Shown here one piece after another: positions 49,377 to 59,393 of a stretch of 64,000 nucleotides of DNA. Under the pieces are notes generated by a model that saw nothing but the letters and a program-made list of their open reading frames with translations, did no database searches and was not told the DNA's origin. This DNA is from Cyanophora paradoxa. Lineage: Eukaryota > Glaucocystophyceae > Cyanophorales > Cyanophoraceae. The translations under genes and the position numbers were made by a program. The stretch lies in contig QPMI01000047.1 in NCBI GenBank assembly GCA_004431415.1, positions 62,001-126,000 of the forward strand, in the 5' to 3' direction. The number at the start of each line of letters is the position of its first letter. Position 1 is the stretch's first letter.

Positions 49377-51893
49377 ATGGCTGACGCTAACGGTGACCTA
49401 CACAACGCGGATCCGATGGATCCGCGCCAAGGTGGAGAAGGGGACGACCCGGCGGCGCCCGCAGACGGCGGAGGCGAAGAACCCTTCGACGAAGATCTCA
49501 TCGACTTCGATGGAGCCGCAGAAGAAGAAGATCTGCCTACGGGCCTCGTCAAGCAAGTCCCACGGATCCCGCCCAACCCGCAGGCCGGCGACGGCTCGCC
49601 GGCCGCGGAACGCCATCGGCAAATCGGACTGGAGGAGCTCCGTCCCCCAGCACAGTCCGTTGCAGTCTACTTCACTCCGTTGCAGCTCGTCCCGGTCAAG
49701 TACGCGAACCAGACGCTCAGCCCCAACGGGCCGAGCGTGGCCCCGATTGGCGAACGACGAGCCATGATCCTTGACGTGAGTACACGCTTATGCCCACATC
49801 ATATGCACGTTTGCGCCCAGCTGACGGAGGGGACGCAGGAAATCTCCAAACGGAACATCGCGCACGGCGGAGTCCGCGAAGACTACCCGTACAAGGGCTG
49901 CATCGGAGTCATGGCGCCAGAAGACGTCATGAAGAACATCAATTACGCCGCGGCTAGCCGGGTGAGTGTTCCCAGTGAGCAGGGTCAATCACGACCACCC
50001 GATTTGATCCCGGTGGTCGCAGTGGGCAAAGGCGACCGTCGCCAAACTGCGAGTGACCACGGGCACCGCACAACTAGTAGCGAAGAACACCTACTACATT
50101 GGCCCGCCAGTTCAGGTGCGCGGCGGACCCAAACTGAAGAGACGCTCTCCGGACGTCGACTGATTGGGCGCAGCTGAACCCGCAAGCACGGATCTTCATT
50201 GATGACAAGGCGAATGCGCCGATGCTGGTGATGGACGGCGCGCCGGTTTTCGGAAGCACGATCCCGTTCCGCCCCGACGGCAACTTCTCCGAGCGCACGA
50301 ACGACGCCGTCCGTTACGTCATCCGCGAGCTCCTGCGCATCGTCGAACGTGAAGTATCGACGGATAAGAACTACGTCCCGCTGCCGAGCGAGAAGGTTCC
50401 CAGACCTGGACCGGACCATGACCGCCGCCACCAGCAACTGACCATGGCTCCTGGAGCGCAGGTTGATGCGCAGTGCCTCGGATTCAAGGTCCTTGGCTTT
50501 GCGGGAACACCGAGCGCGGTGCGGGACAAGATGCTGATGCTCGAACCACCACGGATCGTCGTCACCATCCACAACGCCAAACTGGCTGAGAAGTGCGTGC
50601 GGCCCGCCTCGCGAGCGGAAGTGAGCGAGTACTTACGCTGTGACAGGCTGCTGGAGCTCAGCAAGGCTCGCAAACTCCAGTTCCAGACATGCCCCATCAC
50701 CATGAGCCCCGTCGACGCTGCGCCGCCGCTCCACAAGTGTGCACAGTTCACCCTGGCCGTACACCAAGATACGGCAGCGCTACCGGTACGTGTAATGCAA
50801 ACTGGCGCAAGAAGCACTCCTTTATCAAAAGGACTGATGGTTTTCACAGCTCTCGGAGATCATCAAGAGCGTGGCGCAGGACGACCGAGAAGTGGCGCTG
50901 ATCTACAACTTCTGCACGTACGACGTCGGCAAAACGACGCCGCCAGCCGAGGTCCTCCAGGTCCTTGTCCACGAAGACAAGGCCGCGGCCTGGGAGGCGG
51001 CGATGAGCCCGGCAGCAGCAGGAACGGGTCACCCGAAGTACGAGACGCTCAAGTATTCGGTGAGCATTGGCGACCCGGCGCGCGAGGGCACGCTCTGGCG
51101 GGTGCGGCCGCCGGAGGACCTCGCGGCGCGCCGGCGCTTCCGCAAGAACCTGGTGGGATGCAAGCGCCACCGCCTCCTCGCCCATTTTGCGCATCGGAAC
51201 GCAGATTGCCCAGGCCGGGGCTGGCAGCCTACGGTCGTGCAGCCGGACCCGGCGTCGGCGCAGCCAGCCGCAGCCGCGGCGGCAGAGAACGATCCCCTCG
51301 CCGCGGCGGCGGCGGGGGCAGGCAGCGCGGCACCGGGCTCCAACCCGGCGGGGCGAGGCGGCTGCGGGGGTGGCCGCGGGCAGAACCGCGGGCCCCGCCC
51401 GGGGGCAGGCGGGGCTGGTGCTGGGCGCGGCGCGGGCGGCAAGCGCACAACGGAGGCACCGGACCCCCGGGACGCCTTCTTCTCCAAGCGCCCGCGGGCC
51501 CTCGCCCGTTCAACCCGCCGGTGCCGGCCTGGGGCCCCCCACCCGGACGGCGACGGCGGCGGATCTAGCCTCGGTGATCGCCGGGGTCCCGGTGCAGGAC
51601 GGGGCCTGGCCGCCCTGGTCCCGGAAGCTGCCTCGGCGGCGGAGGGACCGCCGGGGCGCGGGCGAGCGACCCGGGGCCGTGGCCGTGGCCGCGGCGGGGG
51701 CTCGCACAGCGAACAGCGCCAGCAGGCTGGGCAGGAGCCGGGTTTCCATTTCTCCCCCCCAGTTCAGGGGGGTCTCCCGGGCTTCACAATGCCAACTTCC
51801 TCGCTGCAGCTCGCGCAGCAGATGCAGGTTAATCAGGCGATGGCGATGTTTCTTGGCGCCTCCCTAGCCGCCCAGCAGCAAGGGCGCAGCTAA
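49377..51893 (+). CDS. Unknown host protein with acidic N-terminus and RGG-rich C-terminal tail
   Basis: Start ATG 49377 (MADANGDLHNAD..). Introns with matching phase are 49776-49820 (45 bp), 49962-50022 (61 bp) and 50786-50849 (64 bp). The first part is acidic. The middle contains ARIFIDDKANAPMLVMDGAP, RIVVTIHNAKLAEKCVRPAS and LIYNFCTYDVGKTTPPAEVL. A Cys/His-containing CKRHRLLAHFAHRNADC stretch (about 51160) precedes a long Gly/Arg/Pro-rich tail (GRGGCGGGRGQNRGPRPGAG), and the end is Gln-rich (LAQQMQVNQAMAMF..AQQQGRS). RGG tails usually bind RNA. A one-base frame jump near 50160 (VD, then WAQLNPQ) suggests a sequence error or an unseen splice. Family not recognised. Confidence 0.6.
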
Positions 51894-52883
51894 GCTGTAG
51901 GACTAGTACAGTTCAGTACAAGTACCTGTACTGACCAAGTGCAGCCGGGGGCACGATAGCGCGCCACTGCGTCGGGGAGGGGGGGGCCAGGGTGGGGTGG
52001 GATAGGAAGCAGGAGGGGCGGAAGAAGTGGAACCGGAGTGCCCAGCCATGGTGGAGGCGTGATCCTCTCTGAACAACCGCTCCTATCGGGAGCGGAGGCA
52101 CCAAGTTCCCCTCCTTCCACTACCTTCTTCTTCTATCCCTCTTGCCCAGCTTATCCTCCTCATCCCGTAGAGATAGGTCCAGTAGAACGTAGCTATAGAA
52201 TAGAATTATAGAGCACAGCACTCGACGGTCCTTGGATAGAACCCAGTCGGAGAGGTTTATTTGGGCGATGTGAAACTCCTAGTAGTTGTTGTTGTGTGCT
52301 AATGCAAATCATTCACAAAGTGGATATGAAGTGGATACGAAGTGGATACGAAGGGGATAAGTGCGCCCCGCCCACTATGCAAGATACATGCAAACAACAT
52401 GCGATTTCTATGAAAACTGTAACGATTTATTCATGTATATATTTCGTATATATGTCTGAACCTCCGTGTATGCGATCCCGCGCAACTTTCGTTTTTGTTT
52501 TTCTTTTGTTTCTCATATCACGACATATACATATATATATCGGCGTCACCGACATATTCGGGGTCATCACATCGCGGCGATTCCGAAAACATATAGCATG
52601 CCACAAAGTAGTATTTTATGTTTTTGTTGTGGTATTCGACCAATCACAAGCCACTAGAAAGGGGGAATACCGATTTACTAGAAAGGTCTAGAAAGGGGGG
52701 CTACCGATTTACTAGAAAGGTCTAGAAAGGGGGGATACCTAAAAACTGACATGTTAACAGGTGTCACATGTGTCAGAGTTGGTGCGCGACGGAACGCCGC
52801 CGGCTGAGCTGTCAGCACTCGCCGAAGAACGAAGATGATCACTCATGGTTGCGGCTGCGACGTGCGGTTGCGGCTGACGGCTG

Positions 52884-52975
52884 AGAAAGGAGACGAATGG
52901 GGTACGGGAAAGGAGACGAATGGGGTACGGGAAAGGAGACGAATGGGGTACGGGAAAGGAGACAGTGCTAAGCTG
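52884..52975. repeat. 23-bp tandem repeat, four copies
   Basis: The unit GAAAGGAGACGAATGGGGTA plus CGG starts at 52884, 52907, 52930 and 52953 (last copy partial). Confidence 0.9.
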
Positions 52976-53139
52976 GATTCTAACCAAATTACTTAATTGT
53001 TTGTTATTTTTGACTTGGGGCTCTAACTTTTAGTAAGCCTCTGACTCGGTGAGCCGCTGAGCCAACTCACCGGGCTCGGCGGTCGGCGGTAACCTATACT
53101 ATGATACTTGCCAGTTGCATTTTTGAAGTTGCAAAGTTG

Positions 53140-53192
53140 GAGTCCCGGAGTCCCGAGTCCCGAGCCCCGAGTCCCGAGTCCCGAGTCCCGAC
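53140..53192. repeat. CCCGAGT heptamer array
   Basis: About seven heptamers of the TCCCGAG type, the same family as the arrays near 10.9 and 12.3 kb. Confidence 0.85.
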
Positions 53193-53559
53193 TCGATAAC
53201 ACCGCGATCGCGACTCGGCGGCGACCCCCCCTTCCGTTTTCCCCGCATAACTTTGGACAGGAAGCCGATCTCGGCGCGCTCTCAATTGCTACGTGCTCGT
53301 AACTTGCTTCCGGGCATGATGGTGCTACTTTGACTAGCTAACGCGACCGTTGCGCGACGCGCAAGTTCGCCATCGGCACAAGTGCCCGAAAACCGAGGTG
53401 TCCCCTACGTCGTGCGCGCCGGCGCGCGTTCCCGTGAGGCTCCACTAGTCATACTTTGCATCCGTGTCCGTATAGAGTTTTTTCTACACTACTACAAAGC
53501 GGCGCGGTCTGATTCGCAAAGCGCGCGATTTGGCGGCTACGAAAGCACCGCCGCGCCTA

Positions 53560-54993
53560 CTACTTTCGTGGTCTCAGAGTCGCTTTTCGATCGCCATTAG
53601 CTACCGGCGCTACCGTTGCTACTTTTCTACTACTTCTTAATGTAGCTTTGGTTTCCGGCGCTTTATAGCTCTCAGTCTGATCAGAGAACGACTTATACCA
53701 TCGTTGGCTATTCACGCCGCCGGATAGCTTAGGCTCGGCGGCGGTTACTAGCCGCTGTAATTCTTTATTTACGCGTTTCTCTTTTTGCACGCGATCCTCT
53801 AATAGAGTGCCTTGCGGCACAGTCGCGGCGGCTTCTATGCCCTCTCTACGCAATTGCGCATCGACGCGCGCCTCGTCCTTTGCCGCCTCTAATGCGTCTA
53901 CTGTGGGCGCCATTAGGTAATCCACAGCTTGGACAGGGAATAGCTCGTGGAAGGCAAAGCGACCCTCTACGCGATTGCCGTCCGGATCAGTTAGCATAAA
54001 CTTATAGCCCTCGCGCGCGGCGACAGTATACACGATTCGGCTCCAATTGTTACCGCCCTTCGCGAATGGCGTCTTCTCGATCCGTAGCCTTACTGACATG
54101 CCCGGCTGAATCTGATCCAAATAAGCTATCGATTTCTTGAATTTCGCATCTTCTTTTTGCACTATAAGCTTATAGTGACTCTCGTTGGTCTCGGCGGGCA
54201 TATAGCCGGTCGCAGAGTGCACCGTATTATTATAATTATATTCCAGAGACGAAAGGACATCTATAAATCGAGCCGTATTATTCGCGATGCAGTAGCTCGT
54301 GATCAGCCGCCGCATTTGCTTGTTAAATGCTTCTATGCGCCCTTGCGCGCGATGGTCGGCTGTGTCCGCTATCTGATGCTCGATAAACTGATTCTCGAAA
54401 TATTTGCGCATAATATCATTGCGGAATTCGCTTCCCGCATCGCTTTGCACTTTGAAAATTGGTCTCGGCGCCTTATTTTGCAGCTGTATAAAGGCGGCTA
54501 AGGTCGACGCCGCGGACTTATCCCGCATCGGGATAATGAACCCGACCCGTAATGTGTTCTCCATAGCCGTGAGAAAAGCACTGTAATTATCATTATACTT
54601 CGAGTAAGCGGGAAAGAATAGCAGATCAATTACGTAGGTATCGAGAGGCTGTCGGATCGGTATAGCAGGGTCTCGTTTGCGGGATAGGTGCGGCGCATTA
54701 ATCTGAACGACCTCTTGCCGGCTATACCACTCTTGCAATTTCTTATAATTCTCGTCGGGCAGCTCTTGCCGTAGCTTAGTGATCCCTTTAAAGCCGGTTT
54801 GCGGACTGTAAAACTTCCGGGCAATTTTCGATTCCTCCGGGACAGCAAGGGCTACGGGCACGTCGCGGGGCACCAAAGCCTTTAAATCAGACCGCTTTAC
54901 TATGCGGCTCTCTTTATTCTCTTTCGGCACGGGGATCGGCAATGTGCTCCCCTCTAAATCTTGCGATCGTCTTACTATCGGCGGTCTTGACAT
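53560..54993 (-). CDS. int: RVE-family integrase of the second element
   Basis: 477 residues from the ATG at 54993 (MSRPPIVRRS). An in-frame ATG at 55002 is also possible, and the longer frame to 55041 begins at GTG. The core shows D in DTYVIDLLFF (about 125), D in KVQSDAGSEF (about 190) and E in AQGRIEAFNKQMRRL (about 227), a normal D-D-E triad, unlike the D-D-D of the first Polinton's integrase. A zinc-binding N-terminal domain is not obvious. The C-terminal region has an SH3-like NWSRIVYTVAAREGYKFMLT segment and a basic tail. It sits at the visible left end of the element, the usual edge position for such genes. Confidence 0.9.
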   Translation of the reverse strand: MSRPPIVRRSQDLEGSTLPIPVPKENKESRIVKRSDLKALVPRDVPVALAVPEESKIARKFYSPQTGFKGITKLRQELPDENYKKLQEWYSRQEVVQINAPHLSRKRDPAIPIRQPLDTYVIDLLFFPAYSKYNDNYSAFLTAMENTLRVGFIIPMRDKSAASTLAAFIQLQNKAPRPIFKVQSDAGSEFRNDIMRKYFENQFIEHQIADTADHRAQGRIEAFNKQMRRLITSYCIANNTARFIDVLSSLEYNYNNTVHSATGYMPAETNESHYKLIVQKEDAKFKKSIAYLDQIQPGMSVRLRIEKTPFAKGGNNWSRIVYTVAAREGYKFMLTDPDGNRVEGRFAFHELFPVQAVDYLMAPTVDALEAAKDEARVDAQLRREGIEAAATVPQGTLLEDRVQKEKRVNKELQRLVTAAEPKLSGGVNSQRWYKSFSDQTESYKAPETKATLRSSRKVATVAPVANGDRKATLRPRK

Positions 54994-55032
54994 CCTTGTC
55001 ATCAGACAATAAAAAAGATCAATGTAACATTT

Positions 55033-55054
55033 TACTCGCACGCGACAAGAAAAG
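55033..55054 (-). promoter_or_regulatory. Degenerate promoter motif before the integrase gene
   Basis: On the minus strand TTTTCTTGTCGCGTGCGAGT is followed by A, with spacing and ends like the shared motif, about 30-40 bp before the ATG. Confidence 0.4.
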
Positions 55055-55065
55055 GTTTTGTTTAT

Positions 55066-55722
55066 TTACGGTAAATCAGGGCGGAAGATCTTAACAACGA
55101 TGCTGTTTCTATCGTATGTAAACCACCCATTATGCTTGTCCCACGATGCCCCGTTTTCCTTTAAGAATTTGCGCAAGGTCGCCCGAGATGTAATAGTTAA
55201 TCCATGCGCTTCGAATTTAGGATAGGACTGTGAAAGGTCTCTCCGCGGCACATCTAAATAAACGCGCCGCAACGCTTCCTGACGTTCACGATCGCGATTC
55301 ATTTCTAACTTCCGAGACTGAGCATGAATTATTGCGAAAAGAAGGTCTTGTGAATTTCCATTAATTCCAGATCCTTCAAAGACTTTGATAGGGTCAATTA
55401 CTTCCACAAAATCGGCAGCAATTACGTTTGTGTCTTCTTCAAATAACTCCCTCCTCTCCTCGCGCGGTATTTCCGGATACGTAAACCAGAAGAAGCGATT
55501 GTCGACCATCCCATACATCCTATTGGGGTTTGCAGGAAAATACCCGATCATAGAGAAATTTAAGTTCTGAACATCCATCATACCGACAAGACGGACAATC
55601 GCATTAATTCGTTCATTACTCAGTCCGAGAAAGGTAGCAAAGACGGGGTTGCCTTCGATTGGAATGCTCATTATAGCGCGGTGGCGCCCGCGGTCTTCAT
55701 CGCCTTCAAATGCGTTGTCCAT
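55066..55722 (-). CDS. Unknown protein with C-terminal small GWF motif
   Basis: 218 residues. The C-terminal 45 residues (LTITSRATLRKFLKENGASW then DKHNGWFTYDRNSIVVKI) resemble short domains in phage and virus proteins with a pattern (K.LGA.WD...KGWYV) associated with DNA-processing proteins. The N-terminal two thirds (FATFLGLSNERINAIVRLVG, FSMIGYFPANPNRMYGMVDN) match nothing I know. It lies between integrase and polymerase on the same strand, with a clear copy of the shared promoter motif 10 bp upstream of the start. Function unknown. Confidence 0.7.
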   Translation of the reverse strand: MDNAFEGDEDRGRHRAIMSIPIEGNPVFATFLGLSNERINAIVRLVGMMDVQNLNFSMIGYFPANPNRMYGMVDNRFFWFTYPEIPREERRELFEEDTNVIAADFVEVIDPIKVFEGSGINGNSQDLLFAIIHAQSRKLEMNRDRERQEALRRVYLDVPRRDLSQSYPKFEAHGLTITSRATLRKFLKENGASWDKHNGWFTYDRNSIVVKIFRPDLP

Positions 55723-56000
55723 TGTCGCCTTTTACTTTAAGCTGAGAAAATATTTTCCTGTTGCCTAAATGTAGCGCGTTCTCCTTAAATCATTTTGCGT
55801 TGCCCACGGGCTTTCAATTTTTACCGCGATTACAGATAAATGGACGCCCCGGTATGGGACGCGCACCCGATCCCTAATTACTTCCTAATTGAACCCGGCG
55901 ACCCCTTTTTACGGTGCATTTGGCTTCTCCATATTCTAAGGCGACAGCTCCTTCAATTAGAGCGCAAACCGAGAAAAAGAACGCACGATAAGATAGACGA
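55723..56000. other. Short intergenic gap
   Basis: Contains the promoter motif for the 55722 gene and otherwise AT-rich DNA without a gene. Confidence 0.6.
55733..55752 (-). promoter_or_regulatory. Shared promoter-like motif
   Basis: TATTTTCTCAGCTTAAAGTA on the minus strand, ending 10 bp before the ATG at 55722. Confidence 0.7.
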
Positions 56001-59000
56001 CTAACAGCCGAATGGAAGGCTATGTATGCCGTCGCCTGATATGCAGCGCTTGCTATCGAATTGGGTCAGCGCTATCCGCTTGCTCTCCAAATCATATAAG
56101 TGGTGGCATCGCCGTTGCTTGTTTACTACTGTTACTGTTTTTGTGATCCCGTCAAATAGGCAGCGCTTAAAGTCGTCGAAATGCACCTCTTTCGAGGCTG
56201 TCCCGCTCATTTTTACCTTGTCGTAGCTCTCAGTGCGGAAAGCATATAGCTTCGGTCGCAGTCCCACATACTCCACTATCTTGACGTCGGGCATCTCATT
56301 TTTATATTTACCGGGAACCATCCGGTTCTCGGGGCTATAAGGGCAATCTAAATGAGGGCTGATCTCTCGCATGCCCGCTTCCAGATCCGCGCTCTCTATA
56401 TACAGACAGAACGAGTCGGTATCGTGGAACAGCAGCTGAGCTTGCGACCAGGTGGGTCGGATCACGTCGTAAAAGAAGCTATAATTATGGAGCTTCGCGG
56501 CATCCAGCACATAAGCGCCAATCGCAACCGGTTTATCGAGTTTTACGTGTTTGCTATACATTTCGAATGCGACCGCAGTCTCGTTTAATACATTCGTCGC
56601 TTTTACCAGTGGGCTCGCGGCGTATTTCTTAAACAGCTTCGTGCTATTCGCGATCTTTACCACTGAGCGCCCTCGACACGATTCCAGGCATTTACCGTAA
56701 ATAGCATTGTTCATTAATTTAAAGAAGTCGCTCTCGAATTTATTCCGGGCTTCCTTTCGCAGTTTCGTGTTTAGATCTATATAGGGCTTCATAAATGCAG
56801 CGGTTGCAAACGAGAGCACACGGTGGATCTTAGTAACTACGATCCCCTTTTTTACCATATAGAGCAGCATCGGCTGAGAGACCACGTAATTATATTTCGG
56901 AGTAAACGAGGCGATCAGCTTCGGATCTTTACTGAGCTTCTCGCCGCTAATCTCCAAAAGCCCACGCTGATATTTGCCGAGCATGTCCGCAGTAATTACC
57001 TCTTTACTCACGATTAGCGGGAAATCGCGATGGTCAGCCTTTAAATAGTCCGGATACGCAAGGTCGACCTCTATAAATGCACTCCGCCCTACAACCTCGG
57101 TAAAAGCCGTGCTTGTGTCGTCCCAGCGATAGTCCCCGACCGGTAAAGGCTGACTGAGCGCATAGCCATACAGATTATTCGCATCCAATAGCACTATATG
57201 TTTATCCTCGCTATTAGCCTCGGCATATCGTGTGGGCATGGTCGCAAAGCCGCCCCTAATTGCCCGCTCAATAAATTCGTATTGATCCGCATCGCTGATC
57301 TGTTCTATCGCGACCCTCGTATGCTTTAACATCGCGTCCCACGATAGTCCCGGTGCGCTCACATAATGCGTGGGATCCAGTCCGTATTGCTCATGGGCGA
57401 GCATGCTGAATTTACCGAATTTTACCATGAGATCATTAACATCGGACGCCTGAAAATCCATGAAATTCGAGGCGTCTATAAACTTGTAAAGTCCCCACTG
57501 TAAAGAGAAATACTCGTCGAAATTCTTACTCAGGATCTCGACCCGCAGCTTATCGTCTTGCTGTGCGATTTTCCTGAATATAGCATGCCCGCACTCGTCC
57601 ATCCGATCAATGACCACGGCTACTTTCGTTTGCTTTGAGATCCGCCTATGTAAATTGCATTTTCGGCAAGCTTTCCCTATATAATCGCCGCTTTGGTGAC
57701 AGTGATCGCGCACAGGGAAGTTTTCGTGGGTAAACCGCTGATTGCATATATAGCAGTGTTTGGTGATTTTATAGGCTTGCTTTTGCGCCTCTGTGAGCGG
57801 GCTCATAGGTGTGTTGGTAAATAGTGTATTAAGCATCTCGCGGCACAGATCGCCTAACGTGGTAAACATCTGTCCCAGCGGATCCACGCCCTCGAATTCG
57901 TGATTTTCAACATGAGAGCCCATAACAACATTAAGTGCCACCGACTTTACCTCTCGCTTGGTTCTATTTGGTTCATTAGGAACCGGCACCGACTCTATTT
58001 CTACCTTGCAGTAACAGACAGTAGGAAGCCACACCATTTTCCTTAGGTGTTGCAGTCCGAAAGTAATAAAGCTTCCGGATTCCGGGCATTTACCTTTACT
58101 CAGCCGCCAATCGATACAGCGATTAGAGTCGGTGTGGCTATCGAGTTTCTCCTGTGATCGGAACCGGGACAAGCAGGTTTCGCAGTAGAAAATGCGCCCG
58201 TCGTTTGCTTTATCAAAGGTGGTCTTTAAGAGGCGGCTCAGTGACATAATCATAATATAGTGACCCTGTCCGTTTGCGTCCTCGATCAGCAGCAGGTTTA
58301 CCTTCGATTTACGACGCGGATTACTTGACATGTGAAGTGGGTAAAAGGTTTGGGTCGCATTGTCGGCGCCATATATATTAATTGACAGCTCGGGATTATT
58401 GTCCTCGAAACGATCTATTAATGCAGCATCGCAAGCCACCGGGAAATTAATGCCTGAGAAGTCGAGTTCAGTCATCCACCGCCTATATTGGAACGGATCA
58501 TTACGTTTGTGTCTGTTTATGTCGTTTCTGTGCAGCCATGCGAGGATAGCGTAATTAAAACAGTCGTGACCATCGATATTCTTAATATTTACTGTGGCTC
58601 GCTTTAATCCAATCCATTCGGGGGTCTCAATGTAGCAGCCGCCCATCGGCGCATACGACAAAACGGCGACATGTAGCTTATCTAATTTACTTAGCCGGTA
58701 GCTGTCGACCTGTATCATCTGTTCATTCATTTGCTGAGCTACACCCACTAACTCAGTGAGAATATTGCGCGACCTTGTGATTACGAAATAATCGCTGTAA
58801 ATGTGTTTGGTGATAAAAACGTTAGGATCACTCACTTTTACGTATCGACAGATGAAAGTAAGGCGCACCTTAATAGCTTTGAGCTCGTCCAGCCTCTCTT
58901 TCAGCCGCCCAGGCAGGTTTGCAGCGATGGTAGTGAGAAATTCCACCGGATCTAAGATTATCTGTTCATCCGCCTTATAGCTATACCAGGCGTATGCTTT

Positions 59001-59264
59001 ATTCATTGCGAAACCGTCGTCCTCATCGGGTTCTATGACGGCTAAGCGCCGCCCTTCGGTATAGAAGCGCTCCACATTTTCCAGGCGATTGTAGAGCTCG
59101 TCGGCAATATTCGCAAGGTTAGCTAAGCGGGGTTTTCGATCTAAGATCGCCGCCCTCCGATCGTATTCGGCTTCGGTGATCTCCCCAGTGACTAAAAGAC
59201 TACCTAACAAGCCTAATATTTCGTCCTTTTTCTCTTTTATAAGGCGATTGGTTTGGCGGGGCAT
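56001..59264 (-). CDS. polB: Protein-primed DNA polymerase B with degenerate exonuclease domain
   Basis: 1087 residues. Polymerase motifs are complete: A LLDANNLYGYAL (about 692), B LMNNAIYGK (about 850), C HDTDSFCLY (about 946) and KxY-type RPKLYAF (about 1000). An endonuclease VII-like module (CYICNQRF..DHCHQSGDYIG..CRKCN, about 505-540) and an upstream C2HC-like finger (CETCLSRFRS..HTDSNRC, about 355) are kept. Where the first Polinton has Exo I YADSET, this protein has CYCKVEIE (no Asp). Exo II FHNGRGFD is replaced by VVIDRMDECGHA, and the Exo III segment with YMKTD is missing. Proofreading is therefore probably lost. Promoter motif directly upstream. Confidence 0.9.
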   Translation of the reverse strand: MPRQTNRLIKEKKDEILGLLGSLLVTGEITEAEYDRRAAILDRKPRLANLANIADELYNRLENVERFYTEGRRLAVIEPDEDDGFAMNKAYAWYSYKADEQIILDPVEFLTTIAANLPGRLKERLDELKAIKVRLTFICRYVKVSDPNVFITKHIYSDYFVITRSRNILTELVGVAQQMNEQMIQVDSYRLSKLDKLHVAVLSYAPMGGCYIETPEWIGLKRATVNIKNIDGHDCFNYAILAWLHRNDINRHKRNDPFQYRRWMTELDFSGINFPVACDAALIDRFEDNNPELSINIYGADNATQTFYPLHMSSNPRRKSKVNLLLIEDANGQGHYIMIMSLSRLLKTTFDKANDGRIFYCETCLSRFRSQEKLDSHTDSNRCIDWRLSKGKCPESGSFITFGLQHLRKMVWLPTVCYCKVEIESVPVPNEPNRTKREVKSVALNVVMGSHVENHEFEGVDPLGQMFTTLGDLCREMLNTLFTNTPMSPLTEAQKQAYKITKHCYICNQRFTHENFPVRDHCHQSGDYIGKACRKCNLHRRISKQTKVAVVIDRMDECGHAIFRKIAQQDDKLRVEILSKNFDEYFSLQWGLYKFIDASNFMDFQASDVNDLMVKFGKFSMLAHEQYGLDPTHYVSAPGLSWDAMLKHTRVAIEQISDADQYEFIERAIRGGFATMPTRYAEANSEDKHIVLLDANNLYGYALSQPLPVGDYRWDDTSTAFTEVVGRSAFIEVDLAYPDYLKADHRDFPLIVSKEVITADMLGKYQRGLLEISGEKLSKDPKLIASFTPKYNYVVSQPMLLYMVKKGIVVTKIHRVLSFATAAFMKPYIDLNTKLRKEARNKFESDFFKLMNNAIYGKCLESCRGRSVVKIANSTKLFKKYAASPLVKATNVLNETAVAFEMYSKHVKLDKPVAIGAYVLDAAKLHNYSFFYDVIRPTWSQAQLLFHDTDSFCLYIESADLEAGMREISPHLDCPYSPENRMVPGKYKNEMPDVKIVEYVGLRPKLYAFRTESYDKVKMSGTASKEVHFDDFKRCLFDGITKTVTVVNKQRRCHHLYDLESKRIALTQFDSKRCISGDGIHSLPFGC

Positions 59265-59268
59265 CTTT

Positions 59269-59290
59269 TACTCTAAGGGAACATTTTAAT
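59269..59290 (-). promoter_or_regulatory. Shared promoter-like motif before polB
   Basis: AAAATGTTCCCTTAGAGTA on the minus strand, ending 4 bp before the ATG at 59264. Confidence 0.55.
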
Positions 59291-59365
59291 TTCGGGAAAG
59301 GACGCGTTTACCCGATGTAGAATGTCGGAAATCATTTAAAGAGAATGCAAAAAATGACATGAAAA

Positions 59366-59387
59366 ACGTTTTCCGTCTAATATTGTA
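59366..59387 (+). promoter_or_regulatory. Shared promoter-like motif before the zinc-binding gene
   Basis: AACGTTTTCCGTCTAATATT, then GTA, on the plus strand, ending 6 bp before the ATG at 59394. It is the only plus-strand copy, placed before the only plus-strand gene. Confidence 0.55.
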
Positions 59388-59393
59388 AAGAGC

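Larger units (their letters stand above)
46357..49733. repeat. Tandem segmental duplication, copy B (3377 bp)
   Basis: Matches 42972-46353 with offset 3385 falling to 3380. To the right the sequence continues into the full RGG-tail gene. Confidence 0.95.
51894..53559. other. Intergenic region between host gene and second element
   Basis: No confident gene. Contents: TTACTAGAAAGGTCTAGAAA-type repeats (about 52652-52740), a 23-bp tandem repeat (52884-52975), a heptamer array (53140-53192) and, from about 53.3 kb, DNA that may be the left end of the second element. No inverted repeat can be tested because the other end lies outside the window. Confidence 0.5.
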
